Source of the DNA: Fodinicola acaciae
GTDB lineage: Bacteria > Actinomycetota > Actinomycetes > Mycobacteriales > HKI-0501
DNA length: 64,000 nucleotides
Reading direction: 5' to 3'
Assembly (NCBI RefSeq): GCF_010993745.1
Contig: NZ_WOTN01000002.1
Span: 1,364,001 to 1,428,000 of the forward strand
The notes under the pieces were generated by a model that was not told the DNA's origin, searched no databases, and was given only the letters and a program-made list of their open reading frames with translations. The position numbers and the translations under genes were made by a program. Positions 1-8,669 of this stretch are shown piece after piece. Position 1 is the stretch's first letter; every line of letters starts with the position of its first letter.

Positions 1-3000
1 CGCGGCCGTGCGCGACGCCGGACAGCGCGAGCAGGTAGAGATAGAAACTGAGGCCGAGCACCGAAGCCGGCAGCGTCGCGCGGAAGAACTCGATCGCGAG
101 CCGCTGCCACACCAGCCGCCGGATCGGCCGGAACGTCTCCTGTTCGGAGTAGGAGCCGCTGTCCTGCCGCAGCGGCAGGTGCATCGCCGGGGAGCCGAGC
201 CAGGAGGTGCCTTCCGGCACTTTTTCCTCCGGTGGTACGGTCCCGACGCCGACCAGCGACCCGTCGCCGAGGTTGGTGCCGGCCGGCACGAACGCGGCGT
301 TGCCGACGAACGCGCGGCTGCCGACCTCGGTCGGCAGGAAGGCGACCCGGCCGTTGGCGAAGGTCGCGGCGCCGACGCTGGCCATGTCGGCGACGAAACT
401 TTCGTTGCCGAGCACCAGAAGATCCGGGTCCAGGTGCGCGGCCGTGGAGACCTCGGCGCGCCGGCCGACGCGTGCGCCGAGCATCCGCAGCCACGGCACG
501 GTGTAGAGCGTCGCGTAGAGCGAGTTGGTGAAGGTCAGGCTGAATTCCAGCAGCTTGTCGGAAATCCACTTCCGTACGCCGAGACCGGACCGCACGGGAT
601 GGATGCCGATGGGCGTGTTCGGCATGATGACGCGCTTGCCGACGGCCACCACACCGCAGACGGTGAGGACGAAAACCGGCCCGGCGATGACGGTCGCGAT
701 CATGCCGGCGAGCACACCCCAGGCCAGCAGGGCCCACCAGACCAGCGCGACGCCAGGCACGATCATCGCGATCGCGCCGACCTCCAGGCCGGCCAGGCCG
801 AAAAATGCGCCGAGCAGGTGCCAAAACCGCCAGCCGCGGGTTTCCTGGTGGCCGCGCATCATCATCTCGACGACGACATCCAGCTCGTCGGTCGGCTGCG
901 CAGGTGAACCCGACCAGCGCTGGCCGATTGGGACCCATTGGCCTTCGCCGATCACGGACTGCTGCGCCAAGGAAGCGCCGGCGTCGATGGTGCTGCCGGG
1001 TTCGAGAACGGCGTTCGCGCCGACGAATGCGCCTGGTCCGACGGTGATGGGCGCGACCGTCACCAGGCCATCCTCGACGCGCCACGGCCGCAACGTCACG
1101 CCATAGCCGATGGACGCGTCGGCGCCGACGTAAACCATGCTCGGCATGGCGATCGCGCTGGTCTCGATGGTCGTACGCCGGCCGACGTGCGCGCCGAGCA
1201 GCCGCAGATACGTGGACGTCAAAGGAGAACCGCTCACCACCGGCAGTGGACCGATGGCCAGCAACATGTCCAGCGCCCACAGCCGCAGATAGGTCAGGCC
1301 CCACAACGGATATCGGCCCGGCTTGATCCCCCAGGCCAGCGGCCGCGCCACCACCAGCGGCACGATCCACCGTACGCCGAGATAGCTGACCAGGATCGCG
1401 CCGAGCAGCTGCACCAGCACGTCGACCGACACGTCACCGTTGTTGACGGTGTAGACGTACGACACCGGCAACGTGATGACGAGCAACAACAAGTAGATCA
1501 CCACGGCCTGCGCGGCACCGGCGCGCGCGATCCGGCCGGTGCGGTGCCGCATGCCCGGCGCCTTGGCGGCCGCCGGTGCGGCTCCGCGCTGTTGCCGTTC
1601 CTCCAGATGTGCCGCCAGCTCGCGGACCGTCTGGTTGGCGTAGAGGTCGCGTACGGCCGGGTTGGAGCCGATGTTTTCGTTACGTAGGAAGGAGACCACC
1701 GTGGCGGCGAGCAGCGAGTGGCCGCCGAGGTCGGTGAAGAAGTTGGCCTCGACCGACAGATCCTCGGCCGCCAGGCCGAAAGCCTGAGCCCACGCGTCGC
1801 GTACGCGCGTCTCCATCTCGGTTTGCGGTGCCACCACTGGCCCCGACGACAACGCCAGCCGGCGGCCGCTGGGCAGCGGCAGCCGCTTGCGGTCGACCTT
1901 GCCGCTCGGCATCGTCGGCAGCGACGCGACGACGTCCAGGAAGGACGGCACCATGTATGGCGGCACGCGGTCCTTGAGCTGACCGTGCAGCCGCCGCACG
2001 ATCGCATCCTCGTCGCCGTGGCCGGCCAAAAGGACGACGTACGCGGAAAGTTCCTTTGCGGCGTCCGGTTCAGCGCTCACCGGCATCATCGCGGTCACCG
2101 CTTCGGCGACCGCGTCGTCCTCCATCAGTACGCTCTCGATCTCGCCGAGATCCACCCGGTGGCCCCGAATTTTCACCTCGGAGTCGGCCCGACCGAGGTA
2201 TTCGATCTCGCCGTCCGCGGTCAGCCGGCCGAGGTCGCCGGTGCGATAGAGCTTGCTGCCCGGCGGTGCGCACTCGTGCTCGATGAACTTGTCGGCGGTC
2301 AGGTCCGGCCGGCCGACATAGCCGCGCGCGACTCCGGGACCGCCGAGGCAGATCTCACCAACCTCGCCGTCCGGCACGAGTTTGCGGTCCTCGTCAAGCA
2401 AAACGGCGGTGTACGTCGGCACCGGCCTGCCGATGACCACCGGGCGGCCCGGATAGAGGTCGCACCAGATGGCCGTCACGGTCGCCTCGGTCGGGCCGTA
2501 CGTGTTGAGGATCCGCCGTCCCGGCCGGCTCCACCGCTCCACCAGCTGCCCGGGGCAGGCCTCGCCACCGACCAGGATGTTGCGGATTTTCGGCAGCTCA
2601 CGGGGGATGGTCGCGAGCAGCGTCGGCACGCAGTAGAAGACCGTGATGCCGGCGCTGTCCAGGAAGTCGGCGAGCTCGGCGCCGAGCCGTCGCGAGTCGG
2701 TGGGGCCGACGACCAGCGTCGCGCCGCGTTCCCAGGTCGGCCAGATCTCCTCGATGGAGAAGTCGAAGGAGATCGTCATGCCCTGGTAGACGCGGTCGGT
2801 CGGCCGGACGTCGTAAAGCGTCGGCACCACGTCGAGGAAGTTGCAGATGCTCGACTGCGCGACCAGCACGCCTTTGGGCCGGCCGCTGGAGCCGGAGGTG
2901 TAGATGATGTACGCGTCCGGGTCGGGGTTGCCGGCGTCGTCGAGGCTGAGGTCCGGCCGGTAGGCCGGTTGCGACCGCAGTTCGTCGGCCGCGGTGTCGA

Positions 3001-3454
3001 CCTCGAGCACGGCACAGGGCAGCCCGCTGGCCGCCGCGGACAGATCCGACGATGTGACGATCAGGTCGACGCCGGCGTCCTCGACGATGTAACCGACCCG
3101 GTCGGGGGGAGAACCCGGGTCGATCGGTACGAACGCGGCCGCCGCCTTGCCGATGCCGAGCAGCGCGACGTACGTCTGCAGCGACCGGTGCAGCAGGATC
3201 GCGACCCGCGATCCGTCGCCGACACCGGCCCGCCGCAACCGGTGTGCGAGCTGGTTGGCCAGCGTGTCCAGCTCGCGATAGGTGACCGCGCGCTCGTCGG
3301 TCCGCACGGCGACGGCTTCCGGCGTGCGGTCGACGCTCGCCTCGAAGACATGGTGCAGCCGGCGAACGTTTGCGCCGGAATATCGCGGCTGTGAATAGTC
3401 TGTGGACGGATGCGCCACCACCCTGGTGGTTTCTCCAGCCATGTCAATGGACAT
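1..3454 (-). CDS. Pls/PosA-type membrane NRPS (poly-amino-acid synthetase-like), C-terminus off window
   Basis: This is a single-module non-ribosomal peptide synthetase fused to a membrane region, the layout of epsilon-poly-L-lysine synthetase. About 1151 residues lie in the window and the C-terminus is cut at base 1. The adenylation domain fills roughly residues 25-510, with YTSGSSGRPKG near 180, FDFSIEEIW near 230, NTYGPTE near 320 and the PSGKVDRK lysine near 515. A carrier domain follows, with its GGHS serine near 581. Then come hydrophobic segments (from about 645) and two left-handed beta-helix, acyltransferase-like blocks (about 730-830 and 930-1080) separated by further membrane segments. 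There is no classical condensation or thioesterase domain, as in Pls. The ATG at 3454 was chosen because GGGGAG lies 4 bases upstream; an in-frame ATG at 3442 is an alternative. The selectivity residues are consistent with a basic amino acid substrate, but the product is inferred. Confidence 0.9.
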   Translation of the reverse strand, partial: MSIDMAGETTRVVAHPSTDYSQPRYSGANVRRLHHVFEASVDRTPEAVAVRTDERAVTYRELDTLANQLAHRLRRAGVGDGSRVAILLHRSLQTYVALLGIGKAAAAFVPIDPGSPPDRVGYIVEDAGVDLIVTSSDLSAAASGLPCAVLEVDTAADELRSQPAYRPDLSLDDAGNPDPDAYIIYTSGSSGRPKGVLVAQSSICNFLDVVPTLYDVRPTDRVYQGMTISFDFSIEEIWPTWERGATLVVGPTDSRRLGAELADFLDSAGITVFYCVPTLLATIPRELPKIRNILVGGEACPGQLVERWSRPGRRILNTYGPTEATVTAIWCDLYPGRPVVIGRPVPTYTAVLLDEDRKLVPDGEVGEICLGGPGVARGYVGRPDLTADKFIEHECAPPGSKLYRTGDLGRLTADGEIEYLGRADSEVKIRGHRVDLGEIESVLMEDDAVAEAVTAMMPVSAEPDAAKELSAYVVLLAGHGDEDAIVRRLHGQLKDRVPPYMVPSFLDVVASLPTMPSGKVDRKRLPLPSGRRLALSSGPVVAPQTEMETRVRDAWAQAFGLAAEDLSVEANFFTDLGGHSLLAATVVSFLRNENIGSNPAVRDLYANQTVRELAAHLEERQQRGAAPAAAKAPGMRHRTGRIARAGAAQAVVIYLLLLVITLPVSYVYTVNNGDVSVDVLVQLLGAILVSYLGVRWIVPLVVARPLAWGIKPGRYPLWGLTYLRLWALDMLLAIGPLPVVSGSPLTSTYLRLLGAHVGRRTTIETSAIAMPSMVYVGADASIGYGVTLRPWRVEDGLVTVAPITVGPGAFVGANAVLEPGSTIDAGASLAQQSVIGEGQWVPIGQRWSGSPAQPTDELDVVVEMMMRGHQETRGWRFWHLLGAFFGLAGLEVGAIAMIVPGVALVWWALLAWGVLAGMIATVIAGPVFVLTVCGVVAVGKRVIMPNTPIGIHPVRSGLGVRKWISDKLLEFSLTFTNSLYATLYTVPWLRMLGARVGRRAEVSTAAHLDPDLLVLGNESFVADMASVGAATFANGRVAFLPTEVGSRAFVGNAAFVPAGTNLGDGSLVGVGTVPPEEKVPEGTSWLGSPAMHLPLRQDSGSYSEQETFRPIRRLVWQRLAIEFFRATLPASVLGLSFYLYLLALSGVAHGR

Positions 3455-3932
3455 ACGTCTCCCCGAGCCGAACAGTGGGCCCTCGCGGCACATTTCGGCT
3501 GTATTAACTATGCACGGAAAGAGCCCGTTCCGTATCCTCCGATTGTCCAGTCGGGCCCGGAAATCGGCTCGCACACAGGAGAAACCCTTTCCCTCCCGGA
3601 ACCGTTCAGCTGCCCGACACGTTAATGTCGGCGGAAATTGGGTAAGACAAAGAAATAGCTGTGTTTACGCGACGAACCGCATGCCTGCCATCCACGATGG
3701 GACAAGGTCATGCCAACATCCACCCAGTCGGCACTGTTGGTGTGAAGATGCTCACGGCCGGTGCGTCAAGGTGGCGAAAGTCGGTGCGGGAGGAGCTTTC
3801 GACTCCACACCGTACACAGTCACACGCGTGCGGTGGTCACCGGGGTGACCAAAGATACCCCTGACTCTGCCCGAAAAACCCTGCCTGATCGGCGGTCCGA
3901 ACGGCCGGTCACCTGCCGATTACGCTGCAACG
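3455..3932. other. Divergent intergenic region upstream of the Pls-like gene
   Basis: This 478-base stretch separates two divergent genes and must hold both promoters. It is less GC-rich than its surroundings near the NRPS start. No convincing open frame, tRNA, hairpin or palindromic operator was recognised. Confidence 0.4.
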
Positions 3933-4535
3933 ATGGACAAAATCAGCGACCAGGCCCTGCTCGCGCGTGCCGATTCGCTCACCGCGGAGGCGGCCGAGGT
4001 GGTCCGCGCCGTCGACTTCTCCGGCCATTTCAACGTTTTCGGCGATCCGGTGGTGATCGGCAGCGCGGTCTCCGGCCTGATGGTGACCCGCGACCTGGAC
4101 GTGATGTTCACAGCGCCGTACGTGACGACCGCTGAGGTTTTTGTCGCGCTTGCCGGGATTTCTGGTGACGGTCGGTTGCTGGCCGCTGACTTTCGGGATG
4201 AGCGCGGCGATCGGCGGCCCGGTCCGGCTATCACGGATGAGCGTTTCTATGTGGTCGGGGAATATCTGCACGGTGGTCGGCTTTGGAAGATCGACATCAC
4301 CATCTGGCTGCACATCGTTGACCGTCCACATCGCCATGCCGCCGAAGCCTTGCGGAATGCCAGTCCGGAGCAACGACTGGCCATCCTGCGCATCAAGGAC
4401 CGTTGGCGGCACAGTGTCAACTATCCGTACGCAGTCAGTGGAACGGACGTCTACACGGCGGTTCTGGACCACGGCGTGCGTACGGACGAAGAGTTCTCCA
4501 GCTACCTGCGCGAGCGGAACTTGCCGACCGAATAA
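3933..4535 (+). CDS. Nucleotidyltransferase-fold protein, function unknown
   Basis: A 200-residue soluble protein. Residues 43-59 (IGSAVSGLM...DLDVMF) match the GS-x-GL...DxD signature of the polymerase-beta-type nucleotidyltransferase fold: Gly44-Ser45 and the acidic pair Asp54/Asp56. A further acidic residue is plausible at KIDIT near residue 128, which would complete a three-carboxylate metal site. That suggests transfer of a nucleotide to an unknown acceptor, or recognition of one. There is no signal peptide or membrane segment. The gene is divergent from the NRPS and stands 42 bases before the NHL-repeat gene. A second protein of the same fold but different sequence occurs at 33441-34160. 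The fold is moderately supported; the role is not. Confidence 0.7.
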   Translation: MDKISDQALLARADSLTAEAAEVVRAVDFSGHFNVFGDPVVIGSAVSGLMVTRDLDVMFTAPYVTTAEVFVALAGISGDGRLLAADFRDERGDRRPGPAITDERFYVVGEYLHGGRLWKIDITIWLHIVDRPHRHAAEALRNASPEQRLAILRIKDRWRHSVNYPYAVSGTDVYTAVLDHGVRTDEEFSSYLRERNLPTE

Positions 4536-4577
4536 CCGAAATGTGTTATTTGCGCGAGTCACGGAACAACCGGATCA

Positions 4578-6368
4578 TTGGCCTGGTTGGATGACAACGT
4601 GACTTCTCCGAGAGTGTCCCGTGTGCGCGCGCCGGAGCTCGCCGGCGCCGGTGGCTGGATCAACACCGGCGGCCGCGACCTCACCCTGGCCGATCTGCGC
4701 GGCAAGATCGTGTTGGTCGATTTCTGGACTTTCTGTTGCGTCAACTGCCTGCACGTGATCGACGAGCTGCGGCCGCTGGAGGAGCGGTTCAGTGACGTGC
4801 TCGTGGTGATCGGTGTGCACTCGCCGAAGTTCGAGCACGAGCGCGAGCATCAGGCGGTCGTCGCCGCGGTCGAGCGCTATGGCGTACGGCATCCGGTGCT
4901 TGACGACCCGGAGATGCTGACCTGGCAGCAGTACGCCGTACGCGCCTGGCCGACGCTCGCGGTGATCGACCCCGAGGGTTACGTGGTCGCGCAGGCGGCC
5001 GGCGAAGGTCACGTCGAAGGAATCGGCCGGCTGCTCGAGGAGTTGGTCGCCGAGCACGAGAAGCAAGGCACTCTGCATCGCGGCGACGGACCGTACGTGC
5101 CGCCGCCGGCACCGGAAACCGTCTTGCGGTTCCCCGGAAAAGTGGCCGTGACGCCGGCCGGCACGCTGCTGGTCTCGGACTCGCAGCACCACTCGCTGGT
5201 CGAGCTGGACGGCGAGGCCGTGGTCCGGCGGATCGGCAGCGGCGAGCGCGGTTTCGTTGACGGCGCAGCGGAAACGGCGGCTTTCTCCGAGCCGCAGGGC
5301 GTGCTGGTGATGCCGTCCGGTGTCGCCGGATACGACGTACTCGTCGCCGATACGGTCAACCACGCGCTGCGCGCCATCGACTTGTCCGACGGTCGAGTGT
5401 GGACGGTCGCGACCGCACCCGAGGGCGTACCGCTGTCGCCGTGGGACCTGGCCTGGCATGACAGCGCTGTCATCGTTGCCGGCGCCGGGATTCACCAGCT
5501 CTGGCGTTTCGACCCGCGCTCCGGCGAGTTCGCGGCGTGGGCCGGCACGACCGTGGAGGGGTTGAAGGACGGCGCGATCGCCGAGACCTGGATGGCGCAG
5601 CCGTCCGGTCTGGCGGCCGACGGCGACCGGCTGTGGATCGCCGACTCGGAGACTTCTTCGCTGCGATACGTGGAAAACGGCGTCATGCACACCGCGGTCG
5701 GCGAAGGACTTTTCGACTTCGGGCATGTCGACGGACCGGCGGAGAAAGCGCGTTTCCAGCATCCACTCGGAGTCGCGGTGCTGTCCGATCATTCCGTCGC
5801 CGTGCTGGACACCTACAACAACGCCGTACGCCGTTATGATCCGGCGACAAAAGAGGTGAGCACGCTGGCCACCGGTGTGGCCGAGCCCTCGGACGCGGTG
5901 GAGGTCGACGGTCAGTTGGTGGTCGTCGAGTCGGCCGCACACCGGTTGACCCGGCCGGTCGCTCCGGGGACGATGCGGCGGATTTCCGGTCCGGCCATGC
6001 AAACTCAGCGGCCGGTCACCGAGATCGCGTCAGGTGTCGTGCGGCTCGACGTCGTCTTCAGCCCGCCACCAGGCCAAAAACTGGACGATCGCTATGGTCC
6101 GTCGACGCAGCTGAACGTGAGCGCGACGCCGGCCGAGCTGTTGGTGTCCGGCGCCGGCTCCACGACCGACCTGACGCGGGAGATCGTGATTTCGCCGGAC
6201 GTCACCGAAGGGGTGCTCCATGTGACGGCTCAGGCGGCGGCCTGCGATGTCGGGGTGGAGCATCCGGCCTGCCACCTGATCCGGCAGGACTGGGGTGTGC
6301 CGGTACGGATCACCGGCGGTGCGACCCGCCGGCTTCCGCTCGTCTTGCGTGGGGTGGACATCAGCTGA
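4578..6368 (+). CDS. NHLRC2-like protein: thioredoxin-like domain plus NHL beta-propeller
   Basis: A 596-residue protein. After about 30 residues comes a thioredoxin-like domain containing WTFCCVNC (near residues 50-57), the CCxxC variant typical of NHLRC2 and DipZ-type proteins. It is followed by FSDVLVVIGVHSP and a cis-proline-like WPTLAVIDPEG segment. Residues about 180-460 carry repeated propeller blades of the NHL type (VSDSQHHSLVELDG, VADTVNHALRAIDL, IADSETSSLRYV, VLDTYNNAVRRYDP). The last 110 residues form a beta-rich domain. No signal peptide is seen, so it is probably cytosolic. Dithiol redox activity is likely but the partner is unknown. The start is uncertain: TTG at 4578 is the longest choice, and GTG at 4599 fits as well. 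The stop overlaps the convergent small gene within TCAGCTGA. Confidence 0.88.
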   Translation: MAWLDDNVTSPRVSRVRAPELAGAGGWINTGGRDLTLADLRGKIVLVDFWTFCCVNCLHVIDELRPLEERFSDVLVVIGVHSPKFEHEREHQAVVAAVERYGVRHPVLDDPEMLTWQQYAVRAWPTLAVIDPEGYVVAQAAGEGHVEGIGRLLEELVAEHEKQGTLHRGDGPYVPPPAPETVLRFPGKVAVTPAGTLLVSDSQHHSLVELDGEAVVRRIGSGERGFVDGAAETAAFSEPQGVLVMPSGVAGYDVLVADTVNHALRAIDLSDGRVWTVATAPEGVPLSPWDLAWHDSAVIVAGAGIHQLWRFDPRSGEFAAWAGTTVEGLKDGAIAETWMAQPSGLAADGDRLWIADSETSSLRYVENGVMHTAVGEGLFDFGHVDGPAEKARFQHPLGVAVLSDHSVAVLDTYNNAVRRYDPATKEVSTLATGVAEPSDAVEVDGQLVVVESAAHRLTRPVAPGTMRRISGPAMQTQRPVTEIASGVVRLDVVFSPPPGQKLDDRYGPSTQLNVSATPAELLVSGAGSTTDLTREIVISPDVTEGVLHVTAQAAACDVGVEHPACHLIRQDWGVPVRITGGATRRLPLVLRGVDIS

Positions 6369-6510
6369 TTTTGGGGCGCCGGATCTCTTTCGTCGGCTTC
6401 CAGCCGCCGCGCGGCTGCCAGTCGCGTCCGTCGCGGGTGTCCGGCGTCCAGCCGAGCAGCACCGCGACATCCACGAGAAGGAATATCGCCAGCAGGATGA
6501 GGAGTTCCAT
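6361..6510 (-). CDS. Small single-pass membrane protein (49 aa), unknown function
   Basis: A short gene encoding a 49-residue protein. It starts MELLILLAIFLLVDVAVLLG, a membrane segment or uncleaved signal anchor, followed by a charged, Trp-rich cytosolic-type tail (TPDTRDGRDWQPRGGW, then KPTKEIRRPKIS). GGAGG lies upstream in the leader. An in-frame ATG four codons earlier is too close to that site, which supports the ATG at 6510. The gene ends inside the stop region of the convergent NHL gene. The amino acid pattern (hydrophobic N-terminus, W/P/G/R tail) and the coding frame look genuine, but I recognise no family. Confidence 0.65.
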   Translation of the reverse strand: MELLILLAIFLLVDVAVLLGWTPDTRDGRDWQPRGGWKPTKEIRRPKIS

Positions 6511-6594
6511 GCCACGTAGCATCCTCCGCAACTCGCTGGCGCGAGAGTGGCAGGGATGCCAGGTTACCTCGAAATCCTGCCGTATCCTGGTGGC

Positions 6595-7560
6595 ATGATC
6601 CGATCCGTCGCGGTGCCGGTGCTGCCGGGTGTGTCCCCGTTCGAGTTCGCCACGCTGTGCGAGGTGTTCGGCATCGACCGGTCCGAGCAGGGCCTGCCGA
6701 CGTACGACTTCCGCGTCTGTGGCGTACGTGCCGGCGAGCCGGTGGCGTCCAAGACCGGCTTCGACATCGTGCCGAGGTTTTCACTCGACGCGATGGCCGA
6801 TGCCGACGTCATCGCGATGTCCGCCGGCAGTGCGCGCGAGGAGGACTATCCGGACGACCTGCTGGCCGGCCTGCGTGCCGGAGTCGAGCGGGGCGCCCTG
6901 GTCATCAGCATGTGCTCCGGCGCGTTCGCGCTCGGCGCCGCCGGCCTGCTCGACGGGCGTACGTGCACGACACACTGGATGTACGCCGACGAGCTGCAGC
7001 GCAAATATCCGCGTACGCGCGTCGATCCGGACGTCCTCTACGTCTGTGACGGCCCGGTGTGGACCAGCGCCGGCACGGCCGCCGGCATCGACCTCTGCCT
7101 GCATCTCGTCCGCGAGCGCGAAGGCACCGAGGTGGCGCGTGCGCTCGCGCGGCGGATGGTGGTGCCGCCGCAGCGGTCCGGCGGCCAGAAGCAATACATC
7201 GAGACGCCGATCCCGCTGCGCGGCACGTCCACGCTGGAGCCGCTGCTGAGCTGGATGGTGGCGCATCTGGACCAGGCGATGAGCGTGCCGATGCTGGCCG
7301 AGCGCGCGCACATGGCACCGCGTACGTTTGCGCGCCGGTTTCAGGCCGAGACCGGCACGACACCGCACGACTGGCTGACCACGCAGCGCGTACTGCTGGC
7401 CAGGCAGTTGCTGGAAGGCAGCGACCTCACCGTCGACACGATTGCCGCGCGCGCCGGATTCGGCAACGCGGCGGCGCTGCGCCACCACTTCGGCATCAGG
7501 GTCGGCACGACGCCACAGGCCTATCGCGAGACCTTCCGGGTGTCCCGTCAGTCGGCCTGA
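6595..7560 (+). CDS. GlxA-family transcriptional regulator (DJ-1/PfpI domain + AraC HTH)
   Basis: A 321-residue regulator. Residues about 1-170 form a DJ-1/PfpI-like amidotransferase domain: VLPGVSPFEFATLCEVFG at the start and the nucleophile-elbow-like ISMCSGAFALG near residue 105. Residues about 215-315 form an AraC-type double helix-turn-helix, with MAPRTFARRFQAETGTTPHDWL and then IAARAGFGNAAALRHHF. This is the architecture of GlxA and related activators, where the N-terminal domain is thought to sense a small molecule. The ATG at 6595 is chosen because homology begins there and GGTGG precedes it. The gene overlaps the convergent reductase gene by 13 bases. The target genes are unknown; the reductase next door is one possibility. 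Confidence 0.92.
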   Translation: MIRSVAVPVLPGVSPFEFATLCEVFGIDRSEQGLPTYDFRVCGVRAGEPVASKTGFDIVPRFSLDAMADADVIAMSAGSAREEDYPDDLLAGLRAGVERGALVISMCSGAFALGAAGLLDGRTCTTHWMYADELQRKYPRTRVDPDVLYVCDGPVWTSAGTAAGIDLCLHLVREREGTEVARALARRMVVPPQRSGGQKQYIETPIPLRGTSTLEPLLSWMVAHLDQAMSVPMLAERAHMAPRTFARRFQAETGTTPHDWLTTQRVLLARQLLEGSDLTVDTIAARAGFGNAAALRHHFGIRVGTTPQAYRETFRVSRQSA

Positions 7561-8285
7561 AGCGCCTGCTCGAAGGTGATGGTGCCGTACGCGTTGTCCG
7601 GCGTGAGGTTGTTGCCGTCGCGAAACGCGCGATAGGTCCTGCCCGGCAGGCGCAGCGGCACGAGCAGCCGGCGTTTTTCCTTGGCACGGAAGTAGATCCG
7701 GATGAGGTCGGCCACCTCGCGGACCTGCGGACCGCCGATGTCCGGCACGCGGCCGGCCGGTGCGCCGGTGGCCAGCTCGACCAGCCGGCCGGCCACCTCG
7801 CCGCTGTCGATCGGCTGGACGCGTATCGGCAGGATCGGTACGACCGGCGAGCGGCCGAGCAGCGCGGCGCCGCGGAAGATCAGGTCGTGGAACTGCGTTG
7901 CGCGCAGCACCGTCCACGGCAGGCCGGAGTCGGCGATCAGTCGCTCGGCGGCGAGTTTGGCCTGGTACGAAAACAGCGGGATGCGGTCGATGCCGACGAT
8001 CGACACGTACACCAGGTGTGGCCGGCCGGCTCGGCGCGCCGCCGCGACCAGCGCCTCCTCGACGGAGGTGTTGGTCGGCGCGTACGCGCAGTGGACGATC
8101 GCGGACACGTCGCGGCACGCGTCTTCCAGGCCGGCACCGGTCTTGTAGTCGACCACGGTCCACTCGTGCGGCGAGTCGGTGCGCGGCCGGCGGCTGGCGA
8201 TCCGTACCCGCTGGCCGGCGGCGACCAACCGGTCGACCACGCGCCGGCCGAGTGCGCCGGTCGCGCCGGTCACCAGCACTGCCAC
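7548..8285 (-). CDS. NAD(P)-binding NmrA/atypical SDR-family protein
   Basis: About 245 residues. The N-terminus VAVLVTGATGALGRRVVDRL is a Rossmann nucleotide-binding loop (TGATGxxG). It is followed by RIASRRP, a candidate NADP-phosphate contact, then IVHCAYAP, HLVYVSIVGIDRIPLFSY and KLAAERLIADSGLPWTVLRATQF. The YxxxK of classical SDRs appears only as SYQAKLAAE (Tyr then Lys four residues later), so catalysis is possible. This places it among NmrA-like or atypical extended SDR proteins, which act as oxidoreductases or redox sensors. The start is taken as GTG 8285 just before the Rossmann motif; an upstream extension is open but has no clear ribosome-binding site. Substrate unknown. Confidence 0.85.
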   Translation of the reverse strand: MAVLVTGATGALGRRVVDRLVAAGQRVRIASRRPRTDSPHEWTVVDYKTGAGLEDACRDVSAIVHCAYAPTNTSVEEALVAAARRAGRPHLVYVSIVGIDRIPLFSYQAKLAAERLIADSGLPWTVLRATQFHDLIFRGAALLGRSPVVPILPIRVQPIDSGEVAGRLVELATGAPAGRVPDIGGPQVREVADLIRIYFRAKEKRRLLVPLRLPGRTYRAFRDGNNLTPDNAYGTITFEQALQAD

Positions 8286-8298
8286 ACCGGTGATTCTG

Positions 8299-8511
8299 TC
8301 ACGTCTTGCGGCGTTTGCCGTCGCCCTCACTGTCGGCCAGCTCGACGGTGTCGAGGATGATCCGGTAGGCGTGCAGCTGGCCGGAGAAGAAGTCGACGGC
8401 TCGCTGGTCGGCCCTGGTGCGGGCCATCGCCAGCCGGTTCTTGATGTCGGCCTGTTGCTGCGAGAGCTGCTGGCGTAAGTCCTTGATCACCGGATCCATG
8501 GTCGGTGTCAT
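8299..8511 (-). CDS. Small hypothetical protein (70 aa), helical
   Basis: A 70-residue protein, MTPTMDPVIKDLRQQLSQQQ onward, rich in Gln, Arg, Asp and Ala. It is predicted by eye to form long amphipathic helices (DIKNRLAMARTRADQRAVDFFSGQLHAYRIILD), ending in a basic GDGKRRKT tail. The leader has GGGGGG directly before ATG 8511 and 12 bases before ATG 8499, so the second Met may be the true start. It lies 13 bases upstream of the reductase gene on the same strand and could be co-transcribed with it. No family recognised. Confidence 0.6.
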   Translation of the reverse strand: MTPTMDPVIKDLRQQLSQQQADIKNRLAMARTRADQRAVDFFSGQLHAYRIILDTVELADSEGDGKRRKT

Positions 8512-8669
8512 CCCCCCAGATGCGCGGTCCGTACCCCTCGCAAACAACGCTACTCGTTGTCGCAGCTACCCCGCGGAAGTTATCCACAGCCGGCCAGACC
8601 AGCGTTCGCGTACGGCGTACGCACGCGCGGACCGTCGCAGCCGCGCGTGAGGATTGGACTTCAGCGCGG

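Noticed and set aside
4575-6002. A 475-codon open frame antisense to the NHL-repeat gene
   Set aside because: It is composed of Arg/His/Gln-rich low-meaning sequence, the usual antisense shadow of a high-GC gene, with no motif and no start signal.
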